From Pseudobdellovibrionaceae bacterium (GTDB lineage: Bacteria; Bdellovibrionota; Bdellovibrionia; Bdellovibrionales; Bdellovibrionaceae): a stretch of DNA of 6,095 nucleotides. Below the pieces are notes generated by a model. It worked only from the letters and a program-made list of their open reading frames with translations, did no database searches and had not been told where the DNA came from. Both the position numbers and the translations under genes were made by a program. The DNA is taken from NCBI GenBank assembly GCA_014376325.1, contig JACMRP010000250.1, positions 1 through 6,095 of the forward strand, given 5' to 3'. Positions 1 through 4,640 of this stretch are shown piece by piece (the stretch's first letter is position 1; every line of letters begins with the position of its first letter).

Positions 1-1
1 C

Positions 2-634
2 GAAATTTCGCGCGCCCACCGGGGATTGCTGATATTGGATGAGCTTTTGGAGTTCAATTCAAAGGTTCAAGAATCCTTGCGTGAACCGATGGAGGAAGGC
101 TCACTCCGACTTTCGCGTAGCAATCAGGCGATCCGGTATCCCGCGATGGCGCAAGTCGTGGCGACGACCAATCTATGCCCGTGCGGTGACTTCACACCGG
201 GTTGCAAAGCGAGCTGCCGATTTTCTTTGGTCAAGTGCCGCAGTTATTCTTATCGTCTGTCGGGACCGATGGTGGATCGTTTTGAAGTTTTATATTTCAC
301 CGAACGAATCAAAGCAAAGGAACGGGGACAGGTCAGCGGTGAGCAAATTTTAGAAAAAGTTGAAACGGCCCGGGCCTGGTTAAAATCGAACAATCGATCC
401 CTGATTTTAAATTCGCGGCGTAAGATGTCCGAACTCGTACACGAAATCGGCGTGGAGTATTACGACGATATGTTAAGCCGCGATATGGGTTCCCACCGCA
501 GGCATCAGGCCACCGTGCGTGTCGCTAGAACGTTAGCAGATTTAGAATGCAGTGAACTGATTTCGGATCGCCATATGGAGAAAGCTCTGCTCTGGACCTG
601 GAAGCCATTCGAAAAAATGAAACGCTGGGATTAA
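2..634 (+). CDS. comM: ComM/YifB-family AAA+ ATPase (Mg-chelatase-like), C-terminal part, cut by window start
   Basis: The last 210 codons of a ComM/YifB protein; the family is usually about 500 residues, so the Lon-like N-terminal domain and Walker A lie outside the window. The first visible residues, EISRAHRGLLILDE, are the conserved segment running into Walker B (LLILDE). Then come the LSR strand, an NLCPCG motif followed by three more cysteines (the family's CPCG cysteine cluster), the RLSGPMVDRF sensor/arginine motif, and a C-terminal helical domain with SHRRHQATVRVARTLADL, matching the family's RGYHRVLRVARTIADL box. The reading frame is open back to base 2, so the TTG at 26 is not the start. 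ComM in other bacteria is a hexameric branch-migration helicase that helps integrate DNA taken up in transformation. The family call is secure; the role here is inferred. The gene ends 2 nt before the left direct repeat of the insert. Confidence 0.92.
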   Translation, partial: EISRAHRGLLILDELLEFNSKVQESLREPMEEGSLRLSRSNQAIRYPAMAQVVATTNLCPCGDFTPGCKASCRFSLVKCRSYSYRLSGPMVDRFEVLYFTERIKAKERGQVSGEQILEKVETARAWLKSNNRSLILNSRRKMSELVHEIGVEYYDDMLSRDMGSHRRHQATVRVARTLADLECSELISDRHMEKALLWTWKPFEKMKRWD

Positions 635-636
635 GT

Positions 637-652
637 AGAAAATTTGGAGGTG
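637..652 (+). repeat. Left 16-bp direct repeat (candidate attachment site copy)
   Basis: The sequence AGAAAATTTGGAGGTG is identical to 1302-1317 and differs at both flanking bases. On the minus strand it spells the last four acceptor bases, discriminator T, CCA and eight downstream bases of the tRNA-Cys gene. The contained GGAGGTG looks like a Shine-Dalgarno sequence, but no start codon follows at a usable distance. Confidence 0.7.
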
Positions 653-700
653 TAAAAAAATTATCCGCCAAGTCTAATAAAGCTGCATAAGAGCTGGCTA

Positions 701-730
701 AAATGGCTAATTTGACTAAATCAGCCATTT
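701..730. promoter_or_regulatory. Near-perfect 30-bp palindrome, probable operator of the TA pair
   Basis: The left arm AAATGGCTAATTT (701-713) and right arm AAATCAGCCATTT (718-730) are inverted repeats matching at 12 of 13 positions around GACT. The dyad covers the -35 box and most of the spacer of the TA promoter. A direct repeat, TGGCTAA (695-701 and 704-710, 9-bp period), extends the site to the left. Phd/YefM antitoxins usually repress their own operon by binding palindromes at the promoter, with the toxin modulating binding. That makes this the likely site for the protein encoded at 758. The dyad is seen directly; the binding protein is inferred. Confidence 0.75.
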
Positions 731-740
731 GCGCTAGATT
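712..740 (+). promoter_or_regulatory. Sigma70-type promoter of the toxin-antitoxin operon
   Basis: A -35 box TTGACT (712-717, 5 of 6 consensus) and a -10 box TAGATT (735-740, 4 of 6) are separated by exactly 17 nt. A start near 747 would give a leader of about 11 nt, with GGAG at 749-752 spaced 5 nt from the ATG at 758. The -35 box forms the centre of the 701-730 palindrome, so a bound repressor would block it. Confidence 0.7.
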
Positions 741-757
741 AGTGAAATGGAGTACTT

Positions 758-1003
758 ATGAAAAAAATGACCTCAACCGCAGCAAAAAATAACTTTGGCG
801 ATGTCTTAACTACTTCACAACGTGAGCCAGTGATCATTGAAAAGAATGGAAAAAACGTCAGCGTTGTCATTTCATTTGAAGAGTTTCAGAACTACCAAGT
901 GACAGTTATCTCTGACAGATATTGGGGCGAAAGAGCCGATAAATCTGGGAAAATGATTGGCAAAGACAAGAGTGAAGAATTTCTTAAGGCATTCGGTAAA
1001 TAG
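758..1003 (+). CDS. Phd/YefM-family antitoxin
   Basis: An 81-residue protein of normal antitoxin length. Residues 1-46 follow the Phd/YefM DNA-binding fold: MTSTAAKNNFGDVL (helix carrying the conserved N-F-x-x-L pattern), then EPVIIEKNGKNVSVVISFEEF, matching the family's EPVxIxRhGKPVAVLVSxEEY. Residues about 54-81 (RYWGERADKSGKMIGKDKSE onwards) form the charged, probably flexible tail that in relatives folds onto and neutralises the toxin. The ATG at 758 is supported by GGAG 5 nt upstream and a strong promoter. It should bind the downstream toxin and repress the operon through the 701-730 palindrome. The stop is 6 nt before the toxin start, a typical coupled TA layout. The gene is A+T-rich compared with its neighbours. 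The exact subfamily cannot be fixed from sequence alone. Confidence 0.9.
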   Translation: MKKMTSTAAKNNFGDVLTTSQREPVIIEKNGKNVSVVISFEEFQNYQVTVISDRYWGERADKSGKMIGKDKSEEFLKAFGK

Positions 1004-1009
1004 TCAGTC

Positions 1010-1285
1010 ATGCTCAACATTGATATTTCGTCACAGGCGATAAAATTTTTAAAGAAAATTTCAGGCAAACCAGCCAAACAAATAAAAAAGAAAATTACTG
1101 AAATGCGAGAAAATCCTTACCCGCAGGATTCCGCTAAACTTTCTGGATATCCTTATCACAGAGCAGAATCCGGAGAGTATCGGATCATTTATGTAGTCAA
1201 CGGCAACACGTTAGAAATCAAAATCTGCGGAAAAAGAAATGATGACGAAGTTTACAAAAAGCTCAGAAGGTCTGAAGGCCGTTAA
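1010..1285 (+). CDS. RelE/ParE-superfamily toxin
   Basis: A 91-residue basic protein of typical RelE/ParE length, starting 6 nt after the antitoxin stop. The start lacks a close Shine-Dalgarno sequence, so translation is probably coupled. It has the family's N-terminal helical hairpin (AIKFLKKISGKPAKQIKKKI, residues 10-29), a NPYPQDSAKLSGY turn (35-47), the hallmark GEYRIIYVV strand (55-63) and a final KRNDDEVYKKL segment (75-85), equivalent to the family's HRxxxY end. K43, R58, R76 and Y82 are candidates for the basic and aromatic residues that RelE uses in ribosome-dependent mRNA cleavage. Whether it cleaves mRNA (RelE) or poisons gyrase (ParE) cannot be settled here; the Phd/YefM partner and the retained residues favour RelE. 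It is A+T-rich like the antitoxin and converges on the tRNA-Cys gene 24 nt away. No strong terminator is visible between them. Confidence 0.88.
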   Translation: MLNIDISSQAIKFLKKISGKPAKQIKKKITEMRENPYPQDSAKLSGYPYHRAESGEYRIIYVVNGNTLEIKICGKRNDDEVYKKLRRSEGR

Positions 1286-1301
1286 TCGAAGATAATTATA
1301 A

Positions 1302-1317
1302 AGAAAATTTGGAGGTG
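1302..1317 (+). repeat. Right 16-bp direct repeat, overlapping the tRNA-Cys 3' end
   Basis: Identical to 637-652. Read on the minus strand, it covers tRNA positions 69-72, discriminator T73, the encoded CCA and eight bases beyond the tRNA. It would be the tRNA-side junction if the TA cassette was integrated here. Confidence 0.7.
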
Positions 1318-1383
1318 ATGGAGGGAATCGCACCCCCGTACACGCTTTTGCAGAGCGCTGCCTAACTATTCGGCCACATCACC
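1310..1383 (-). tRNA. tRNA-Cys (anticodon GCA)
   Basis: On the minus strand a full cloverleaf folds. The acceptor is GGTGATG paired with CATCACC (7 of 7), the D stem GCC/GGC, and the anticodon stem GCGCT/AGCGT (one G-T) with loop CTGCAAA (GCA, cysteine). The variable loop is 4 nt, and the T stem GGGGG/CCCTC has one G-T. Discriminator U73, a cysteine identity base, is followed by an encoded CCA (1310-1312). Two normally near-invariant bases are altered: the D loop reads GAATAGTTA, giving A at position 18 instead of G, and the T loop reads TGCGATT, giving G at 55 instead of U. Bases 18 and 55 normally contact each other at the elbow. All stems are intact, so I call a functional but unusual tRNA. 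Coordinates include CCA. Confidence 0.93.
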
Positions 1384-1405
1384 AATCGAGGAAAACTCGT
1401 GCCCC

Positions 1406-1434
1406 AAACTAGACTCACATGCCGTTTGAGTCAA
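1406..1434 (-). promoter_or_regulatory. Promoter of tRNA-Cys
   Basis: On the minus strand a TTGACT -35 box (1429-1434) lies 17 nt from TAGTTT (1406-1411), a weak -10. A G/C-rich GGGGC discriminator follows the -10, as is common for stable-RNA promoters under stringent control. Transcription would begin near 1399, about 16 nt before the mature 5' end at 1383. A short inverted repeat, GACTCA/TGAGTC (1412-1417 and 1427-1432), lies within it. Confidence 0.55.
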
Positions 1435-1540
1435 CGAGGGGCTAGTCTCGACCCGAAGCGTTGGTCTAGAGCGCGCGCCCGAAGGTCCTGAAATGACTCA
1501 CAAAACTTAAGTTCCAATATGAATATCTCGATAAAGTTCT

Positions 1541-2959
1541 ATGAAGTTTTCACTCCTGATCGCAGCTCTGCTGTTCAGCTCGCTTTGCATTGGTGCCACC
1601 ACCAAAGTCAAACCTGCGGCCAAAATTGAATCCAAAGTTTCTAGTTCCGTGAAAAGCAGACCCGCGCCCGCTGCAAAACCAGTCGAAGACGCCGAAGAAA
1701 AAATCGTCCTGACGCAACCAACGTATTCTTTTACGGAACGTGCCCGTAACGCGCTTTTTATTCCGCGAAAAGCTTACCTGGATCTAGAAGACGCACAAGT
1801 TCAGTCGGTGTTTAATATGCCCGGCCGCGATTGGAAAACCTGTGACATGGACAAGGATTGTAAATCCGTTGGATGGCCAGACAATGCTTCTGAAATTGAA
1901 ATCCTGACGCCGCCGAAAAAAACGCGCACCTATGACTTCAAAGAAAAAAAAGAAGTCGAGCAAGACTTCGTTAAAGTTCGTTACAAGTATCAACGGGCGA
2001 CTGCTCTGAATAGTCCCGAAAAAGGAAAGCTCATCACGCAAGAGGGCGAAGGCTGGATCGATGCCGCCTATCTTACGAACAAACGTCGGAACGCCTTCTT
2101 CACCGAACAGCCGAAAGATTTTTCTAAGCCGATTTGTCCGAATCCGAATGCTGCTGCAAAAAATATGAAAGATTTAGGTGACGTCGCAAAGGCCGCCGGA
2201 AATCTGAATAAGGTGACCGACGAAATTATGAAGGTCACCGGTCAGTGCGTGATTGATCCGCGCCAGCCACGTGGTTTTGAATCCGGAAATGTTTACGATA
2301 ACTACGTCATGCCGACGATTCTCAAGCAATCAGTACCGAAAATTAAAAAAGAAGACAACACCATGATGACCTCTCAGGACCTGGTGGATATCGATTCGCT
2401 TGCAAGATCTATCTACGGAGAGATGGCTGGATGCTTTAAGCACGGGCTCCAGTACCCAATGACCGTCGCAAAGATCGTCCGCAACCGCGCGCTTGCAAAA
2501 GAACGATCGTCGGAGTTTATCAAGCCTCCGCATGATTCCGCGAAGAACTCACTTTCTAAAGTGGTGACTTCGAGCAGTCAGTTCAACGTGTGGATGAAAA
2601 AACACCGCGATAAGATGAATCCAAGTTTGAAGATGGCGCTTTGTCCCCCCGGGAACAAAGACAAAATGTATTGGCAAGGCCGCAATCCCCCTCCAGGCGA
2701 GCTGCAGATTTGGGAAAATGCCATGAGGATCGCGACCCAAGCCGTGGTACAGCCAGAGGCCTTCGATCGCAGAACGAACCAGGTCAGCGGCTTTTTTTAC
2801 ACTTCAGGCATGGGGCAGTTTTACAAAATGGGTCAGGTGCATCCGGTGATTGAAGACCGTGAAGTCAGAAAGAACTCTTGCCTTGAAGTGTGGATGGAAA
2901 ACAAAGACAAACGGAAGCCGGCAGCGAAGGCCCGAGCTAAATCTGGCAAGAAAAAATAG
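1541..2959 (+). CDS. Exported SleB/Hydrolase_2-type cell-wall hydrolase
   Basis: A 472-residue exported protein. Residues 1-19 form a signal peptide (MKFSLLIAALLFSSLCIGA); the C16 context is not a lipobox. Residues 20-58 are a Lys/Ala/Pro-rich linker. Residues about 60-185 form a separate domain with a CDMDKDC pair (C101, C107) and, near the end, strand-like VKVRY and GWIDAAYL (G171, W172) resembling a bacterial SH3 fold. The catalytic-type domain spans about 285-450. SLARSIYGEMAG, with E294, matches the SleB (R)xxYGEaxGE active site; TVAKIVRNR matches the following helix; SSSQFNVW (Q347, F348) matches the family's GQFSPxW; and SGFFYTSG plus a late HPVIEDREV match its terminal strands. The family cleaves peptidoglycan glycan strands as lytic transglycosylase or amidase-like enzymes; the exact bond here is unknown. 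The C-terminus is Lys/Ala-rich. The start has no clear Shine-Dalgarno sequence, but the signal peptide fixes it. Confidence 0.8.
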   Translation: MKFSLLIAALLFSSLCIGATTKVKPAAKIESKVSSSVKSRPAPAAKPVEDAEEKIVLTQPTYSFTERARNALFIPRKAYLDLEDAQVQSVFNMPGRDWKTCDMDKDCKSVGWPDNASEIEILTPPKKTRTYDFKEKKEVEQDFVKVRYKYQRATALNSPEKGKLITQEGEGWIDAAYLTNKRRNAFFTEQPKDFSKPICPNPNAAAKNMKDLGDVAKAAGNLNKVTDEIMKVTGQCVIDPRQPRGFESGNVYDNYVMPTILKQSVPKIKKEDNTMMTSQDLVDIDSLARSIYGEMAGCFKHGLQYPMTVAKIVRNRALAKERSSEFIKPPHDSAKNSLSKVVTSSSQFNVWMKKHRDKMNPSLKMALCPPGNKDKMYWQGRNPPPGELQIWENAMRIATQAVVQPEAFDRRTNQVSGFFYTSGMGQFYKMGQVHPVIEDREVRKNSCLEVWMENKDKRKPAAKARAKSGKKK

Positions 2960-3071
2960 CTCCTAAAACAAAAGGTCATCTCGGGCATAGGTCTAGATAT
3001 CTCAGCTGAGTGCCCAGAATTAGGCAGCCTTGTGGCAAACTAAAAGTGCCAACATTTACGTGGAAGGTCCT

Positions 3072-4442
3072 ATGAAAAGCTTTTACGTCGTCACTCTTAT
3101 TCTAAGCGGCGCTTTAAATTTCGCCTCGGCCGAGCAGAGTCCACTTTGTGAAGACATGGTTCGTTACGCGTGTGCGCCCGGGGCGCATTTCGACGGGACC
3201 GGGTACGTCCGCCGTGGGGAGTCCGAGTCGGAGCTCAATTATAAGGCTTACGAATCTATCAAGCCGAAAATTATAAACCAATTCGCCGAAGTCCTCGCGC
3301 GCCGGGGCAATGAAGAGTTCCGCACAATTGCGATGAATGCTTTCGGAATGAAAGATGCCCCCGAGTGCGCAAGCACGGATTCGCAGCAGCTCGGCAACTG
3401 CCACCGCGCCGTTGCCGAAGGGCTGACTTCGATTGCGCGCGATTACATAACCGGGATTGAGTCGCGTGAATCTTACTTGGGTGCCTCGGCCGCGTTGGAA
3501 GATCGCAAATTGGCTGAGCGCCATCCGGCCTTTAAAGAGACGATCGCTTTGTTGAAAAAAACGTACGCGGGAATGACGATCTACGGGCCCACCGAAAAGC
3601 TCGTGCGCGAAACGCTGTTTCCGCGAGTTCAGACATTGCTGCTGCAAAAAATCAAACGTCTCGTTACCAGCGAAGCAAATAAAAAAATTTTGAGCGACAT
3701 CGTCAGCACTGTCGGATTTTCTGGCGCCGACTGTTTGAATCAAGGCTCTGGTTTAGCTGGCGACCTTCATGACAATGCTTACTACAGTCGAGCCTCGAAC
3801 AAATTTGTCATGTGCGGCGGGCAATTTATCAAAGATGTTTCAGAATTTAAACTGGTCCGCACGATTGCCCACGAACTTTCCCACAGCATCGATCCTTACC
3901 ATGTCCTTCCGGCAGGCCCGGATGGTTTCGGGCCCGTTTTTGCGACCGCAAAAGAGCTTAGCGCTGCCGACAGAAATTATCCGGTCACGGGATTGGTCCT
4001 TTGCCTTCGTTCCGAAGCTTCGGTCAAAGCGGAACGTGCGCCAAGCAAAAAACTGACCTACCGCAAAAACGATCAAATCACCGAAGCAGTGGCCGACTGG
4101 TTTGGTGCCGAGATTTTAGCGGATTACATGGTTCAGTATCATCCGGAACTCAGCGAAGCGCAGTGGCAGGCCGGGATCGGGAATTCATTTCGCGCAAGTT
4201 GCGATGCTTACGAGCAGCATTTGAAATCTAGTTTTTTTGATGAACACCCGAACCTTCCGCGAAAACTAAATGCGCTTTTACTGGCGCAGCCAAAGATTCG
4301 CCAAAAAATGGGATGCTTGCCTCAATCGCAAAATTTCATTTACTGCGATCCCGAAAATCCGCAGGCGACGGCGAAGCGAATTCCTGCGGCCAAAGAAGAG
4401 CCCGCGAAGGTCACTAAAAAATCAAAAGTAAAAGCTAAATAA
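3072..4442 (+). CDS. Exported HExxH zinc metallopeptidase, M13-like motif layout
   Basis: A 456-residue protein from the ATG at 3072, chosen over an upstream in-frame TTG (3030) because GGAAGG lies just upstream and a signal peptide follows at once (MKSFYVVTLILSGALNFASA, cleavage before E21). The mature protein has many cysteines (for example SPLCED, YACAPG, GADCLN, FVMCGG), suggesting periplasmic disulfides. HELSHSID gives zinc ligands H267 and H271 and catalytic E268; EAVADW gives the third ligand E338 with D342. This HExxH plus ExxxD pattern, 67 residues apart, is that of gluzincins such as M13 (neprilysin has 59). Near the C-terminus DEHPNLPRKLNALL (H392, R397) followed by MGC resembles the M13 substrate-binding HSPxxxR and final F-x-C segment. 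It is shorter than typical M13 enzymes (about 650-750 residues). Metallopeptidase is secure; the family is inferred. The C-terminal tail is Lys-rich. Confidence 0.8.
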   Translation: MKSFYVVTLILSGALNFASAEQSPLCEDMVRYACAPGAHFDGTGYVRRGESESELNYKAYESIKPKIINQFAEVLARRGNEEFRTIAMNAFGMKDAPECASTDSQQLGNCHRAVAEGLTSIARDYITGIESRESYLGASAALEDRKLAERHPAFKETIALLKKTYAGMTIYGPTEKLVRETLFPRVQTLLLQKIKRLVTSEANKKILSDIVSTVGFSGADCLNQGSGLAGDLHDNAYYSRASNKFVMCGGQFIKDVSEFKLVRTIAHELSHSIDPYHVLPAGPDGFGPVFATAKELSAADRNYPVTGLVLCLRSEASVKAERAPSKKLTYRKNDQITEAVADWFGAEILADYMVQYHPELSEAQWQAGIGNSFRASCDAYEQHLKSSFFDEHPNLPRKLNALLLAQPKIRQKMGCLPQSQNFIYCDPENPQATAKRIPAAKEEPAKVTKKSKVKAK

Positions 4443-4571
4443 GCCATCTCATATTTCGCCGCTCGTTCTGAGACGGTTTGCGTAAGTACTCCGTAAATTC
4501 GTTCCCGCTAAAGCGTGCTCGTTTCAAAATTAGAATCCGTCTCCTTCGCGAAGTTTAGCAAAAAACCAAAC

Positions 4572-4599
4572 TATGATCGTGATAACATTCTGTTACCAC
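4572..4599 (+). promoter_or_regulatory. Possible -10 box with adjacent dyad upstream of the lipoprotein gene
   Basis: TATGAT (4572-4577) matches the -10 consensus at 5 of 6, but no convincing -35 sits at 16-18 nt. Immediately downstream GTGATAAC and GTTACCAC (4579-4586 and 4592-4599) are inverted at 7 of 8 positions around ATTCT, like a small operator. A 10-bp palindrome, CTTCGCGAAG, lies at 4544-4553. The 198-bp gap needs a promoter somewhere; this is the best candidate I see. Confidence 0.3.
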
Positions 4600-4640
4600 G
4601 CGGTTTCCTTGTTGGACGTCTATTTGAAAAGGGTCGTGGT

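Larger units (their letters stand above)
637..1317. mobile_element. Putative small genomic insert carrying a toxin-antitoxin pair, bounded by 16-bp direct repeats at tRNA-Cys
   Basis: The stretch between two identical 16-bp repeats (637-652 and 1302-1317, offset 665 bp) holds only a promoter, an operator and the TA pair. A hand count gives 224 G/C in the 600 bases 661-1260 (37%), against 50-68% in sampled lines of the neighbouring genes. The right repeat overlaps the 3' end of the minus-strand tRNA-Cys, including its CCA, and the tRNA is complete on that side. This is the expected geometry of site-specific integration at a tRNA 3' end, where the element restores the tRNA and the displaced copy lies at its far end. 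Recombination between the repeats would place the comM stop 13 nt from the tRNA 3' end. No integrase or transposase is present, so it would be a non-autonomous element or a remnant. Chance repetition is unlikely but not excluded. Confidence 0.62.

Noticed and set aside
646..660. GGAGGTG as a ribosome binding site for a small gene
   Set aside because: No ATG, GTG or TTG follows at 5-12 nt. The motif is explained as the complement of the tRNA-Cys 3' end.
1493..1523. Promoter for the cell-wall hydrolase (ATGACT, 19 nt, TATGAA)
   Set aside because: Two weak hexamers with a poor spacer. A promoter is probably in this gap but cannot be assigned.
2983..3015. Terminator after the cell-wall hydrolase (GGGCA...TGCCC with CTCAGCTGAG inside)
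   Set aside because: Only a 5-bp outer stem with a long loop and no T-run, so an intrinsic terminator is not supported.
3030..3071. TTG start for the metallopeptidase at 3030
   Set aside because: The 14 extra residues are polar and precede a clean signal peptide; GGAAGG fits the ATG at 3072.
3114..3743. Long minus-strand open frame inside the metallopeptidase gene
   Set aside because: The plus-strand protein has a signal peptide and catalytic motifs; the antisense translation shows no recognisable domain and is a shadow of G+C-rich codons.
4515..4640. Upstream in-frame start of the lipoprotein at 4515
   Set aside because: It would place about 42 residues before an obvious lipoprotein signal peptide. 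The ATG at 4641 has its own ribosome binding site.
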